From positions 434,001 through 498,000 of the forward strand of contig NZ_NXGX01000001.1 of assembly GCF_002844275.1 (NCBI RefSeq): a stretch of DNA of 64,000 bases, written 5' to 3'. The translations under genes and the position numbers were made by a program. Source of the DNA: Thalassospira lohafexi (GTDB lineage: Bacteria > Pseudomonadota > Alphaproteobacteria > Rhodospirillales > Thalassospiraceae). The notes below the pieces were generated by a model. That model worked only from the letters and a program-made list of their open reading frames with translations, did not search any database and had not been told where the DNA came from. Shown here in pieces: positions 28,669 to 38,471 of the stretch. The number at the start of each line of letters is the position of its first letter. Position 1 is the stretch's first letter.

Positions 28669-28830
28669 AAAAAAAAAGCCGGGCATATTAAATGCCCGGC
28701 AAGTTTATCAGGGAGGCTTCACGTCTGGGAGACGTAGGACCCCTCTCGGGGCCCTGGGTATGCCGGGCAGGGCGCCCGGCAAAGACCGAAATTCGGTCAG
28801 GGAGAAAACTCTGTACCACGCTGCGGTGTG
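28669..28830 (-). ncRNA. Candidate small RNA 3 (minus strand, C-rich-loop family)
   Basis: Read on the minus strand, the 3' end is a terminator GCCGGGCAT/ATGCCCGGC (28678-28700) followed by nine T (28669-28677). Just upstream are a single-stranded CCTCCC (28711-28716), a perfect hairpin ACGTCT-CCC-AGACGT (28721-28735), a C/G-rich hairpin (28737-28754), GCCGGGC-GCCCT-GCCCGGC (28762-28780), GACCG/CGGTC (28784-28798) and another CTCCCT. There is no conserved protein frame. It shares architecture with the unit at 29.04 kb although the stem sequences differ. The 5' end is not determined; no clear promoter seen. Confidence 0.6.
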
Positions 28831-29036
28831 TACCGCTGTGGTTCGAGGAGCAAGATAGCGTTTTTGACGGGAATGACCACTGACAAATTGCTTTTCCAGC
28901 CATGCAAAATCTGCATAAATAGAAAATTGCTCGGTATTTCAGTGTAAGTTATTGTAAATATTGAAATATTAGGTGAGCTTGAGCTTCAAAGGTTGTTTGT
29001 CTGCATGAACAGGCGGCAGATTTATTGTGCAGGAGC

Positions 29037-29215
29037 AAAAAAAATGCCGGTAGCAGGGGGGTGCTACCGGCAAGATCAACAGGGAGGCTTGTGTCTGGGA
29101 GACACAAGGAATCTGGGGGAGATTCCTATGCCAGATATCGTTCTGGCAGACGGATCATCAAATGATCAGGATAAGGTCGGTGCAATTTCGCTTTTGCGTA
29201 TGCTCACAACCTATG
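29037..29215 (-). ncRNA. Candidate small RNA 4 (minus strand, relative of RNA 3)
   Basis: On the minus strand: terminator TGCCGGTAGCA-CCCCCC-TGCTACCGGCA (29045-29072) followed by eight T (29037-29044). Upstream are CCTCCCT (29081-29087), the perfect 9-base hairpin CTTGTGTCT-CCC-AGACACAAG (29088-29108), AGGAATC with a TCCCCCA loop (29107-29127), TGCCAGA/TCTGGCA (29129-29148) and GATCAT/ATGATC (29153-29167). A TTATAT box on the minus strand (29222-29227) may be the -10, which sets the tentative 5' end. Nearly every loop is C-rich. Confidence 0.6.
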
Positions 29216-29610
29216 ATGCAAATATAAGAATGCTTACCTTTGATTTAAAGTCTAATAATGTCAAACCAACCATGCGTCTAATGCATAGCGAAGAAACGTC
29301 AATAATTTGAAGGAATTATGACAAGGTAGAGGCGGTGAAGATTGTTAAAGGCCGCCTTGATTCCGGTTTAAATCGCCGCAATGGATGGATGAAGGGGAAT
29401 GATATCTATGGTTGGGTGCTGATTGTCGCAGATCAATTGAACTATGCGGAAATGTGTGCTCGTGAACCGGTTTTTTTGACCGGAAAAATGGATCTATCGG
29501 GTGGCGAAAGATCAAGAAAATACGCCATTTCAATTAGATACGCTGGGGATAATCTAGGTTTATCGTACAGATGTGCTTTTAGGTGTGCCATGTTGATAGC
29601 GCATGGACAA
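29216..29610. other. Intergenic stretch without a supported gene
   Basis: AT-richer than its surroundings. It may hold the promoter of small RNA 4 (a TTGACA at 29259-29264 on the minus strand and TTATAT at 29222-29227). Short open frames are present but have no recognisable domain. Confidence 0.4.
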
Positions 29611-29636
29611 ACGGCCCGGCAAAGGCCGGGCCGTGA
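29611..29636 (-). terminator. Terminator of the LysR gene at 29676
   Basis: ACGGCCCGGC and GCCGGGCCGT pair with a short loop. The minus-strand tail is only TTTGTCC, so strength is moderate. Confidence 0.6.
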
Positions 29637-29675
29637 AGATTGTACTGCGTTCAGTGAAGCTTACGGCAATATGCG

Positions 29676-30614
29676 CTAGTCAGAAGATGCTTTGTTGGCC
29701 GCTGCCGCAGCAGCTGCCGCGGCCTTGACCTTGCCTTTGTTGATTTCTTCAATCAGGAAGTCACGGAACACCGCGATACGCTTGGAATGACGCAGTTCTT
29801 CGGGATAGACGAAGTAGGCGTCAAAACTTGGCCCTTCGAGTTCGGGCAAGATACGCACCAGATTGCTGGTCGCGGGCAGCAGGTAGTCGGGCAGGGCCGA
29901 AATGCCAAGGCCAGACTCGGTCGCGCGGAAAATCCCGTAGATGTTGTTCAGCTTGAGTATAGGCCGCATGTCAGGCTTGAACTGTTGGGCTGTTGCCATC
30001 ATCCAGTTCACATTTGAGACCGGCGGGCGGGCATCCGCACCATAAATGATCAGGCGGTGATCTTTAAGGTCTTCGGGTGTTTTGGGGATGCCGTATTGTT
30101 TGATGTATTCGGGCGATGCAAACACATGGTAGCGCAGCGTCATCAACTGGCGCTGTACAAGGTCGGCTTGCCGGGGCGGCTGCATGCGGATCGCGACGTC
30201 AGCTTCGCGCATGGCAAGGTCGAGTTCCTCGTCATTGAGCACAAGCGACAGTTCAATTTCCGGATAGCGTTCAAGAAATTCGTTAATGCGCGGTGTCAGC
30301 CAGGTTGAGCCAAAGGCAACCGTGGTGGTTACCTTAAGCGGGCCACTTGGCCGTTCCTTGGATTCACGGATGCGGGCTTCTGCCATCGAAAGTTTGGCAA
30401 ACACATCATGTGCGGTGCGATACAGAAGTTCACCCTGTTCCGTCAGGATAAGGCCACGTGCATGGCGATGGAACAATGGAACCTTTACGCTTTCTTCAAG
30501 CGCACTGATCTGTCGGCTGACAGCCGATTGGCTCAGATTAAGATTTTCCCCCGCATGGGTGAAGCTTCCAGCTTCCGCAACAGCGTGAAATACACGCAGC
30601 TTGTCCCAGTCCAT
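29676..30614 (-). CDS. LysR family transcriptional regulator
   Basis: A 312-residue LysR regulator. The winged helix includes DKLRVFHAVAEAGSFTHAGENLNLSQSAVSRQISALE; the effector domain begins LKVTTTVAFGSTWLTPRI. The start at 30614 (MDWDKL) has an AGGAG RBS; a seven-residue longer form is possible. The extreme C-terminus is unusual: a KGKVK segment followed by nine alanines and NKASSD. It lies downstream of trxB on the same strand but beyond the trxB terminator. The target is unknown. Confidence 0.87.
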   Translation of the reverse strand: MDWDKLRVFHAVAEAGSFTHAGENLNLSQSAVSRQISALEESVKVPLFHRHARGLILTEQGELLYRTAHDVFAKLSMAEARIRESKERPSGPLKVTTTVAFGSTWLTPRINEFLERYPEIELSLVLNDEELDLAMREADVAIRMQPPRQADLVQRQLMTLRYHVFASPEYIKQYGIPKTPEDLKDHRLIIYGADARPPVSNVNWMMATAQQFKPDMRPILKLNNIYGIFRATESGLGISALPDYLLPATSNLVRILPELEGPSFDAYFVYPEELRHSKRIAVFRDFLIEEINKGKVKAAAAAAAAANKASSD

Positions 30615-30870
30615 AGACCTGCTCCTAGATGTCACTGCCGCACGGTCGCTGCGCCAGTCCCCTGATAATAGTTCTCTTCTTTTATGGGCAATTTGGTTTC
30701 AACACTGTTAAGTGCGTCACACAAACCGTCCAAGCACATGATTATTAATTCAATATGAGGCCTGTGACGTTTTCTGCAAGCAGGCATTTTCCTATACCGC
30801 TATTTTCAAACGGTGCTTTTCTTGTGAAAAGTCAGGTAATTGGCGGGATCGGACCCAAAACAGGCACATG

Positions 30871-30900
30871 AAAAAGGGGATGCAAAAATGCATCCCCTTT
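30871..30900 (-). terminator. Intrinsic terminator of trxB
   Basis: AAAGGGGATGCA and TGCATCCCCTTT pair perfectly; on the minus strand the run TTTTT follows. Confidence 0.85.
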
Positions 30901-30967
30901 GGTGTTTTCTGGATCATTCTGTTTATGACAGTGGCACAGGATGCCCATCACGCCAAAACCGAAAAGA

Positions 30968-31918
30968 TCAGCTTTCCTGTTCAGCAATGAACTTTTCAGC
31001 TTCAAGGGCAGCCATGCAGCCCATGCCCGCAGCCGTCACGGCCTGACGGTAAACCTTGTCAGTGACGTCGCCTGCGGCAAAGACACCGGAAATGTTGGTT
31101 GCCGTGCTGCCCGGATTGACGAGGATATAGTTTTCGTCATCCATGGTGACCTGCCCCTTAAAGACCGCCGTTGCCGGATCGTGACCGATGGCAACAAAGA
31201 AACCATCGGCCGGGATGTCGGTGGTTTCATCGGTTTTGATGTTACGCACCCGGACACCTTCGACGCCATCCATCGGGCCATCGCCACCCAGAATGTCATC
31301 AACAACACTGTCCCAGACCACATCGATCTTTTCGTGTTTAAGCAAACGGTCCTGCAGCATTTTTTCTGCACGCAGTTCATCACGGCGGTGGATCAGGGTA
31401 ACCTTCGAGCAGATGCCAGCAAGATACAGGGCTTCTTCAACCGCGGTGTTGCCACCTCCAACAACCGTGACCGGCTTGTTGCGATAGAAGAACCCGTCAC
31501 AGGTCGCACAGGCAGAAACGCCGCGCCCATTGAATTTTTCTTCGCCCGGCAGGCCCAGCCAGCGGGCCTGAGCCCCGGTTGAGATAATGATGGTTTCGGC
31601 AATGTAAACATCGCCAGAATCACCTTTGCAGACGAATGGGCGTTTGGAAAAATCGACTTCGGTGATCAGGTCGTGTGCCATTTTGGTGCCGACATGTTCA
31701 GCCTGTGCCTTCATCTGATCCATCAGCCACGGACCTTGAATAATATCGGCAAAGCCCGGATAGTTTTCAACGTCGGTTGTGATCGTCAACTGGCCACCGG
31801 GTTGCAGGCCCATCACCATCATGGGTTCAAGGTTGGCGCGTGCCGCATAGATCGCGGCAGTATATCCGGCAGGGCCGGAGCCAATGATAAGGACTTTGGT
31901 CTGATGTTCTTGGGCCAT
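30968..31918 (-). CDS. trxB: Thioredoxin-disulfide reductase
   Basis: A 316-residue FAD/NADPH flavoenzyme that reduces thioredoxin. The FAD site is LIIGSGPAGYTAAIYAAR, the redox-active pair is C137/C140 in SACATCDGFFYR, the NADPH site is VVGGGNTAVEEALYL, and a C-terminal GVFAAGDV FAD motif is present. The start at 31918 (MAQEHQ) is normal for the family; the open frame continues 60 codons upstream but this is promoter DNA. It is divergent from the Lrp-family regulator. Confidence 0.95.
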   Translation of the reverse strand: MAQEHQTKVLIIGSGPAGYTAAIYAARANLEPMMVMGLQPGGQLTITTDVENYPGFADIIQGPWLMDQMKAQAEHVGTKMAHDLITEVDFSKRPFVCKGDSGDVYIAETIIISTGAQARWLGLPGEEKFNGRGVSACATCDGFFYRNKPVTVVGGGNTAVEEALYLAGICSKVTLIHRRDELRAEKMLQDRLLKHEKIDVVWDSVVDDILGGDGPMDGVEGVRVRNIKTDETTDIPADGFFVAIGHDPATAVFKGQVTMDDENYILVNPGSTATNISGVFAAGDVTDKVYRQAVTAAGMGCMAALEAEKFIAEQES

Positions 31919-32251
31919 GTTCTTTGTATTCGTCCGAGCTGAATGAAAACTGGCCTCGAACATATTGACTGACCGCGCAAGACGCAACAGCTTCGCACAA
32001 AGTTTACATGCTGCTGGGCAGATTTTCAGGCGTTGAAATTTTACGTTTTTGACGGGGCGTTTGCCAAGCATGGCCAAGCCCCTGAGACTGTAGGGCAAAA
32101 AGACAATAAAAATCGGAATTTACGGCATTTTCAGTTACGGCATCCAAGCACAAGATTGCATTCTTGATCGGAATATATTATTGCCAGCATCGGGCCTCGC
32201 TGTAATATTGTTTCGTACGAGGTCAGTTTAGCGCACAGAATCGAGGAATAA
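31919..32251. promoter_or_regulatory. Divergent trxB/Lrp intergenic region
   Basis: 333 bases with no gene. It contains a direct repeat GCCAAGC (twice, 32072-32088), a repeated TTACGGCAT (two copies about 15 bases apart near 32122-32142), and an AT-rich stretch near 32170-32180 with a TATTATT promoter-like element. Lrp proteins often autoregulate, so the AT-rich repeats are candidate sites. Nothing more specific is visible. Confidence 0.4.
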
Positions 32252-32737
32252 ATGCAACGGGTCAAACTCGACAAGATCGACCGCAGAATTCTGCGCGATC
32301 TACAGGAAGATGGCCGCATGACCAATGTGGAACTTGCACGTCGTGCAGGTATCTCGGCCCCGCCCTGTTTGCGTCGTGTGCGTGCGCTGGAAGAAACCGG
32401 TTTCATTCAGGGCTATCACGCCGATGTTGATGCCCAGGCACTTGGCTATAATGTCACGGTGTTTGCGATGGTTGGTTTGGCAAGTCAGGCTGAACACGAC
32501 TTGCGTGCGTTCGAAGCGCGTGCGGCTGCGTGGCCGGAAGTACGTGAATGTCACATGGTTGCCGGCGAGATGGATTTCCTGCTTAAGATCGTTTCACACA
32601 GCTGGGACGAATATCAGAAATTCCTGACGACGCAGCTGACCGTTGCCGAGAACGTCAATCACGTCAAATCGGCCCTGTCGATTCGAACGGCCAAAAATAT
32701 GCCCGGCGTGCCGATCGATATCGAAGCTGAAGACTGA
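32252..32737 (+). CDS. Lrp/AsnC family transcriptional regulator
   Basis: A 161-residue feast/famine regulator: N-terminal helix-turn-helix (KIDRRILRDLQEDGRMTNVELARRAGISAPPCLRRVRALEE) followed by the RAM ligand domain with VRECHMVAGEMDFLLKI. Length and layout fit leucine-responsive Lrp-like proteins. A GAGGAA RBS precedes the ATG. Its own terminator follows. The ligand is not predictable. Confidence 0.9.
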   Translation: MQRVKLDKIDRRILRDLQEDGRMTNVELARRAGISAPPCLRRVRALEETGFIQGYHADVDAQALGYNVTVFAMVGLASQAEHDLRAFEARAAAWPEVRECHMVAGEMDFLLKIVSHSWDEYQKFLTTQLTVAENVNHVKSALSIRTAKNMPGVPIDIEAED

Positions 32738-32771
32738 CACGTCTTTGTGGTGAAGCTCGCGTTGAATGAAA

Positions 32772-32803
32772 CCCGATCTGCTTTATGGCAGATTGGGTTT
32801 TTT
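32772..32803 (+). terminator. Intrinsic terminator of the Lrp-family gene
   Basis: CCCGATCTGC and GCAGATTGGG pair (one G-U) around a six-base loop, followed by six T. Confidence 0.85.
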
Positions 32804-32819
32804 GCATGAAATTTTGCCG

Positions 32820-33305
32820 CTAATCGGAAAGGCGCATCAGCGCGTCACCATCAATCTCATATTGCAATGCGCCGGAGTTACGTGCGCCGAGCCGTTCATA
32901 GAAACGAAGCGCCCCTTCGTTGCGTTGAAGGACAGACCACCACATTGACACATAGCCATGTCTGGTCGCGTGATTGCCCATGGCGGTCATGAGTTTATGC
33001 CCGACCTTTTCTGATCGCATGTCAGGCGTGACATAAAGTTCGGTCATCCACAAACCCAGTTTCGAGATATCCGGGTTGTAGAAAGGCTGAAACACCGCCT
33101 GTCCGACCGGGGTTTCACCGTGCCATGCGATCAGGCTTTTGATAAGCGCATGTTTACCAAACATCATGTCATGGATGCTGTCCGTGCTATGGGGTGGATT
33201 GTCGTAATCCATTTCAACATGCAGGGCATTGGACATGTCTGCGACATGGGCGCAATCATCAGGGATTGCTTGGCGGATGGTGATCTGGGCTGTCATGGCG
33301 TTCAT
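32820..33305 (-). CDS. GNAT family N-acetyltransferase
   Basis: A 161-residue acetyl-CoA-dependent acyltransferase. The core motif A lies around LYVTPDMRSEKVGHKLMTAMGNHA, with the RSEKVGHKL pyrophosphate-binding turn, and a typical late strand RFYERLGARN is present. The acceptor is unknown. The start is either 33305 or 33296; the longest frame from 33338 begins inside the greA terminator. It is transcribed after greA but beyond its terminator. Confidence 0.82.
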   Translation of the reverse strand: MNAMTAQITIRQAIPDDCAHVADMSNALHVEMDYDNPPHSTDSIHDMMFGKHALIKSLIAWHGETPVGQAVFQPFYNPDISKLGLWMTELYVTPDMRSEKVGHKLMTAMGNHATRHGYVSMWWSVLQRNEGALRFYERLGARNSGALQYEIDGDALMRLSD

Positions 33306-33337
33306 CCGGAATTTCTGTGTTTGATGAAATGAAGGCA

Positions 33338-33369
33338 TAAAAAAACGGCCCGTTTTGATGACGGGCCGT
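33338..33369 (-). terminator. Intrinsic terminator of greA
   Basis: ACGGCCCGT (33345-33353) pairs with ACGGGCCGT (33361-33369); a run of T follows on the minus strand. Confidence 0.85.
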
Positions 33370-33393
33370 TTTCGTATTGAAAGTTTTTTTCAA

Positions 33394-33867
33394 TCAGGCG
33401 AAGTCGACCTTCAAAATTTCATAGCTCTTGGTGCCGCCAGGAACGATCACCTCGACAGAATCACCAACCGACTTTCCAATCAGCGAACGCCCAATCGGGG
33501 ACGTTGTCGAAATACGACCGGCATTGATGTCAGCCTCGATCGGGCCAACAATCTGATAGGTGGTTTCTTCGTCGGTGTTCTCGTCGACAAGTTCAACCGT
33601 TGCCCCGAATTTAACGACGGAACCGGCAAGTGACGGTACATCGATAACTTCGGACCGGCTCAGGACATCTTCCAGCTCGGCAATACGACCTTCGCAGAAA
33701 CTTTGGCGTTCGCGGGCAGCGTGATATTCGGCATTTTCCGAAAGATCACCATGCTCGCGCGCTTCCGCGATTGCCTTGATGATTTCAAGACGTTCAACGG
33801 ATTTGCGGTGCTTCAGTTCTTCTTCGAGGCGCTGATGCCCTTGCGGGGTCATTGGTACTTTTTCCAT
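33394..33867 (-). CDS. greA: Transcription elongation factor GreA
   Basis: A 157-residue factor that enters the RNA polymerase secondary channel and promotes cleavage of backtracked RNA. The N-terminal coiled coil carries the acidic tip [19 protein letters not shown], and the C-terminal FKBP-like domain ends [18 protein letters not shown]. The start at 33867 (MEKVPMT) matches the family; a GTG three codons upstream lacks a spaced RBS. It follows carB on the same strand, separated by a hairpin. Confidence 0.95.
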   Translation of the reverse strand: MEKVPMTPQGHQRLEEELKHRKSVERLEIIKAIAEAREHGDLSENAEYHAARERQSFCEGRIAELEDVLSRSEVIDVPSLAGSVVKFGATVELVDENTDEETTYQIVGPIEADINAGRISTTSPIGRSLIGKSVGDSVEVIVPGGTKSYEILKVDFA

Positions 33868-33912
33868 CGCGCTCACAGCCTATTCTTAATTGCGGTCGAT
33901 ACTACAAAATCA

Positions 33913-33939
33913 ACCGCCCGGCATTTACCGCCGGGCGGT
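33913..33939 (-). terminator. Terminator between carB and greA
   Basis: ACCGCCCGGC and GCCGGGCGGT pair with a seven-base loop; the minus-strand tail TTGATTTTG is moderately T-rich. Confidence 0.7.
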
Positions 33940-33971
33940 CTAAACTCTTTGGTCGGATTCGGTTAAGAACC

Positions 33972-36900
33972 TCAGTACTTGTCCCCAAGATATTCCTGAA
34001 GCGCGCGAACATCAAGTGCTCCGCGTTTCAGGTTGTCGATGGCACGCAAAGTGGCGCGTGCACCGGCGACTGTGGTGTAGTACGGAATATCGTCAGTAAG
34101 AGCTGTGCGGCGGATCGAGAAACTGTCGACCACGGCCTGTTTGCTCTCTGTGGTGTTGAATACCAGGTTGATATCACCGTTCTTCATCATGTCGACAACA
34201 TGAGGACGTCCTTCCTGTACCTTATTGACCGGGGTGACGTCCAGCCCTTCTTTTTCAAGAGCTTCTGCTGTGCCATGGGTGGCGACCACACCAAAGCCAA
34301 GTGCAATCGCATCGCGTGCGAGTTGAACTGCAGCCGGTTTGTCATGGTTTTTGACAGAGATGAAAACGTTGCCTTTAAGCGGTAGGGTATGGCCCGCCGC
34401 CATTTGTGCCTTGGCAAAGGCACGGCCAAAGTCGGTATCAAGGCCCATGACCTCGCCGGTCGAACGCATTTCCGGGCCAAGCAAGGTGTCAACGCCCGGG
34501 AAGCGGTTGAACGGAAGGACGGCTTCCTTGACCGCGATGTGTTTGAACGGACCCGGATCAATGTCAAAGTCGCCGAGTTTTTCACCGGCCATGATCCGAG
34601 CGCCGATTTTGGCAATCGGGTTGCCGGTGGCCTTGGCAACGAACGGAACCGTACGCGATGCACGCGGATTGACTTCGATCAGATAAATCTCGTCATCCTT
34701 GATCGCGAACTGAACATTCATCAGGCCAACAACATCAAGCGCCTTGGCCAGTTGAACGGTCTGTGCTTTCAGGCGGTCGATCATGGCCTCATCAAGCGAA
34801 TAGGGCGGCAAGGAACAGGCCGAGTCACCTGAATGAATACCAGCTTCTTCGATGTGCTGCATGATGCCGGCAACAAAAACGTTTTCGCCGTCTGAAACCG
34901 CATCGGCATCAATTTCAATTGCATCCTGCAGGAAGCTATCGATCAGAACCGGGCTTTTGCCCGATACCTGAACCGCTTCGTGCATATAGCGCAGAAGGTC
35001 TTCGGTGGTGTGGACGATTTCCATCGCACGACCGCCCAGCACGTAAGACGGGCGGATCACAATCGGATAACCTATGCTTTCGGCAATTTTGACGGCTTCA
35101 TCAACCGAACGGGCAATGCCGTTGGCCGGTTGTTTCAGGCCAAGTTTGTTGATCAGTTCCTGGAACCGGTCACGGTCTTCGGCAAGGTCGATGCTGTCCG
35201 GGCTGGTGCCAAGGATCGGAATGCCAGCCTTTTCAAGAGCAGCAGACAGTTTAAGCGGGGTCTGTCCACCATACTGAACAATCACGCCAAGCAGTTCGCC
35301 GTTGGTCTGTTCAAGCTGGCACAGCTCAATCACGTCTTCGGCGGTCAGCGGTTCGAAATACAGACGATCTGATGTGTCATAGTCGGTTGAAACCGTTTCC
35401 GGGTTGCAGTTGACCATGATCGCTTCGATCCCGGTTTCACGCAGCGCATAGGCCGCGTGAACACAGCAGTAATCAAATTCGATGCCCTGACCGATCCGGT
35501 TCGGGCCACCACCAAGAATGATGACTTTCTTGCGATCAGTGATTTCGGCTTCGTTTTCAGGTTCAAAGAAGCCATCGCCTTCGTACATTGAGTACATGTA
35601 GGACGTACGCGACGGGAATTCTGCCGCGCAGGTATCAATGCGTTTATACACCGGGCGCAGGCCAAGGGCCTGACGATCTGCGCGCACATCGTCTTCTTCG
35701 CGGCCGACCAGTTCGGCCAGACGCGCGTCGGAGAAGCCAAGCTTTTTAAGACGCAGCAGGTTCTGTTTGTCTTTCGGGATGCCGTTGGTGCGAACGTTTT
35801 CTTCTTCGGTGACCAGCATTTCGATCTGACGCAGGTACCAAGGGTCAAACTTGGTCGCCGACTGAATTTCAGCCAAGGTCATGCCGTGACGGAACGCCTG
35901 TGCTGCGTAAAGGATACGGAACGGGATTGGCTGGGTCAGTTTGGCGCGGATCGCGGCTTTGTCCGGGGCACCTTCGATTTTAACTTCGTTCAGACCGGTC
36001 AAGCCGGTTTCCATCGAACGAAGGCCTTTCTGAAGGCTTTCGGCAAAGCTGCCACCGATTGACATGGCCTCACCAACCGACTTCATCGCGGTCCCCAAAA
36101 GCGCCTGTGCGCCCGGGAATTTTTCAAACGTGAAGCGCGGGATTTTGGTGACGACATAATCGATGGTCGGCTCGAACGATGCCGGGGTGACACCGGTAAT
36201 GTCGTTATCAAGCTCATCAAGCGTATAACCAACGGCAAGCTTGGCAGCGATTTTGGCAATCGGGAAGCCAGTTGCCTTGGACGCCAGTGCCGATGAACGC
36301 GACACGCGCGGGTTCATTTCAATGACGATCAGACGGCCATCATCGGGATTAACCGCGAACTGAACGTTCGAGCCGCCGGTATCAACACCGATCTCACGCA
36401 GTACCGCCAAGGAGGCATCACGCATGATCTGGTATTCTTTGTCGGTCAGGGTCAATGCCGGGGCGACAGTGATCGAGTCCCCGGTATGAATGCCCATCGG
36501 ATCGACGTTTTCAATCGAACAGATGATGATGCAGTTATCCGCATGGTCGCGCACAACTTCCATTTCATATTCTTTCCAGCCCAGAATGGACTCTTCGATC
36601 AGGACCGTATGGGTCGGCGAAATCGCCAATCCGTTGCGCACGATCTGTTCGAACTCTTCGCGGTTATAGGCAATGCCGCCACCTTCACCACCAAGGGTAA
36701 AGCTTGGGCGAATGATCGCCGGAAGACCGGTGGTTTCAAGGGCTATGACCGCTTCTTCGAAGGTCCGAACCATGGCCGAACGCGCACTTTCAAGGCCGAT
36801 CTTGTCCATGGCCTCGCGGAACAGCTGACGGTCTTCGGCCTTTTCAATGACGTGCTTTTTCGCACCGATCATTTCAACGCCGTATTTTTCAAGCGTACCA

Positions 36901-37214
36901 TCATCATGCAGGGCAAGTGCGGTGTTAAGGGCCGTCTGGCCACCCATGGTCGGCAAAAGAACGTCAGGGCGTTCTTTTGCAATGATCTTGGCGACCATGG
37001 CCGGGGTGATTGGCTCGATATATGTCGCATCGGCAAGGTTCGGGTCGGTCATGATGGTCGCAGGATTGGAGTTGACCAGAATGACGCGATACCCTTCTTC
37101 CTTCAGCGCCTTACAGGCCTGAGCACCGGAATAGTCGAACTCGCAAGCCTGACCGATAACAATCGGGCCGGCACCGATGATGAGAATGGATTTAATGTCT
37201 GTACGTTTCGGCAT
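33972..37214 (-). CDS. carB: Carbamoyl-phosphate synthase large subunit
   Basis: A 1080-residue enzyme that makes carbamoyl phosphate for pyrimidine and arginine synthesis from bicarbonate, ATP and ammonia supplied by CarA. Two homologous ATP-grasp halves are seen ([23 protein letters not shown] near the N-terminus and [20 protein letters not shown] near residue 555), each with an [18 protein letters not shown]- or [18 protein letters not shown]-type motif. The C-terminal MGS-like allosteric domain follows [12 protein letters not shown]. The start at 37214 (MPKRTD) is the standard one. It lies downstream of carA with an 87-base gap. Confidence 0.97.
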   Translation of the reverse strand: MPKRTDIKSILIIGAGPIVIGQACEFDYSGAQACKALKEEGYRVILVNSNPATIMTDPNLADATYIEPITPAMVAKIIAKERPDVLLPTMGGQTALNTALALHDDGTLEKYGVEMIGAKKHVIEKAEDRQLFREAMDKIGLESARSAMVRTFEEAVIALETTGLPAIIRPSFTLGGEGGGIAYNREEFEQIVRNGLAISPTHTVLIEESILGWKEYEMEVVRDHADNCIIICSIENVDPMGIHTGDSITVAPALTLTDKEYQIMRDASLAVLREIGVDTGGSNVQFAVNPDDGRLIVIEMNPRVSRSSALASKATGFPIAKIAAKLAVGYTLDELDNDITGVTPASFEPTIDYVVTKIPRFTFEKFPGAQALLGTAMKSVGEAMSIGGSFAESLQKGLRSMETGLTGLNEVKIEGAPDKAAIRAKLTQPIPFRILYAAQAFRHGMTLAEIQSATKFDPWYLRQIEMLVTEEENVRTNGIPKDKQNLLRLKKLGFSDARLAELVGREEDDVRADRQALGLRPVYKRIDTCAAEFPSRTSYMYSMYEGDGFFEPENEAEITDRKKVIILGGGPNRIGQGIEFDYCCVHAAYALRETGIEAIMVNCNPETVSTDYDTSDRLYFEPLTAEDVIELCQLEQTNGELLGVIVQYGGQTPLKLSAALEKAGIPILGTSPDSIDLAEDRDRFQELINKLGLKQPANGIARSVDEAVKIAESIGYPIVIRPSYVLGGRAMEIVHTTEDLLRYMHEAVQVSGKSPVLIDSFLQDAIEIDADAVSDGENVFVAGIMQHIEEAGIHSGDSACSLPPYSLDEAMIDRLKAQTVQLAKALDVVGLMNVQFAIKDDEIYLIEVNPRASRTVPFVAKATGNPIAKIGARIMAGEKLGDFDIDPGPFKHIAVKEAVLPFNRFPGVDTLLGPEMRSTGEVMGLDTDFGRAFAKAQMAAGHTLPLKGNVFISVKNHDKPAAVQLARDAIALGFGVVATHGTAEALEKEGLDVTPVNKVQEGRPHVVDMMKNGDINLVFNTTESKQAVVDSFSIRRTALTDDIPYYTTVAGARATLRAIDNLKRGALDVRALQEYLGDKY

Positions 37215-37301
37215 GTCTTTTTCCGCTTTTCGCAGGGCGGGGCGCGTCTGCTGCACCGCCTCGTTTAAGTCCGTTAATCGGTTATCTTGGGGCGTGTCCC
37301 G

Positions 37302-38471
37302 TCATCGGGATTTCGCGTCCTCGATCAGACCAACGAAACGTTTGAACAGGTAGTGGCTATCATGCGGTCCCGGGGATGCTTCGGGGTGGTACTGAACCGC
37401 AAAGATCGGTTTGTCTTTAACGCGCAAGCCCGCAAGCGATCCGTCAAACAGCGAGAAGTGCGTTGCTTCGACGTGGTCAGGCAGGCTGTCTTTATCAACA
37501 ACAAAGCCGTGGTTCTGGGATGTGATTTCGACAACACCGGTGGTGGTGTCCTTGACCGGGTGGTTCGCACCACGATGGCCAACATCCATTTTTTGCGTCT
37601 TGGCGCCAAGGGCCAGCGCCATCATCTGATGACCAAGGCAGATACCAAAGACCGGCTTGCCGCTGTCCATCAATTTTTGAATGGTCGGGACGGCATATGT
37701 ACCGGTTGCGGCCGGATCACCCGGACCGTTTGACAGGAACACCCCATCCGGGTTCATCGCCAGAATGTCCTCGGCCGAGGTGTCTGCCGGAACGACCGAT
37801 ACCTTACAGTCAAGGGCGGCGAGATTGCGCAGAATGTTACGCTTTACACCGTAATCAACGGCAACCACATGGTGCTTGGCATTGCCAAGTGCGCCGTAGC
37901 CGCCTTCGCGGGTCCAAAGGGTTTCATCCCATTCGTACCCAGCTTCACAGCTGTTGTCCTTGGCAAGGTCCATACCCTCAAGGCCCGGCCAGTCGTTGGC
38001 CATTGCGATCAGGGCGGGGATATCAAACGTGCCTTCGGGGTTGTGACAAATCACCCCGTTGGGGGCACCTTCATTTCGGATGCGCTTGGTTAGGCGGCGC
38101 GTATCAACGCCAGCAATCCCGATCCGGCCATGTTCGGTCAGCCAGTCGTTGAAATGTTTCTGTGCGCGGTAGTTTGACGGTTCGGTGATATCCTGGCGCA
38201 GGATGCAGCCAAGGGCAACCGGTGTGGCCTTTTCGATGTCTTCATCGTTGGTGCCGACATTACCGATGTGGGGGAAAGTAAAGGTGATCATCTGACCGGC
38301 ATAGGACGGGTCGGTCATGATTTCCTGATAGCCCGTGATCGAGGTGTTGAAGCAGACTTCACCGACGACCTCTCCTCGGGCACCGACGCCGCGTCCCCAA
38401 AATACTGAACCATCTGCAAGAACCAGAACGGCGGAAGCACCAGGAGGCGGGGTGTGCGTGGGGGATGACAT
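37302..38471 (-). CDS. carA: Carbamoyl-phosphate synthase small subunit
   Basis: A 389-residue glutaminase subunit. The N-terminal CPSase domain includes GEVCFNTSITGYQEIMTDPSY, and the C-terminal class I GATase has the nucleophile in FGICLGHQMMALALG and the His/Glu in VQYHPEASPGPHD. It channels ammonia to CarB. The start at 38471 has an AAAGGAC RBS; an open extension to 38540 covers the promoter. It is the first gene of carAB(-greA). Confidence 0.96.
   Translation of the reverse strand: MSSPTHTPPPGASAVLVLADGSVFWGRGVGARGEVVGEVCFNTSITGYQEIMTDPSYAGQMITFTFPHIGNVGTNDEDIEKATPVALGCILRQDITEPSNYRAQKHFNDWLTEHGRIGIAGVDTRRLTKRIRNEGAPNGVICHNPEGTFDIPALIAMANDWPGLEGMDLAKDNSCEAGYEWDETLWTREGGYGALGNAKHHVVAVDYGVKRNILRNLAALDCKVSVVPADTSAEDILAMNPDGVFLSNGPGDPAATGTYAVPTIQKLMDSGKPVFGICLGHQMMALALGAKTQKMDVGHRGANHPVKDTTTGVVEITSQNHGFVVDKDSLPDHVEATHFSLFDGSLAGLRVKDKPIFAVQYHPEASPGPHDSHYLFKRFVGLIEDAKSR

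Noticed and set aside
28678-28735. Plus-strand reading of the hairpins with GGGAGG and GGGAG loops as a CsrA-binding RNA
   Set aside because: The T-runs of both terminators are on the minus strand, and on the plus strand the units would begin with the terminator stem.
29128-29310. Possible small protein of 60 codons on the plus strand after GGGGGAG
   Set aside because: Its RBS and first codons coincide with paired stems of the minus-strand RNA unit; the related unit at 28.7 kb has no matching frame.
29335-29679. A 114-codon plus-strand frame with GTG start
   Set aside because: No domain, and it runs through the terminator of the LysR gene on the opposite strand.
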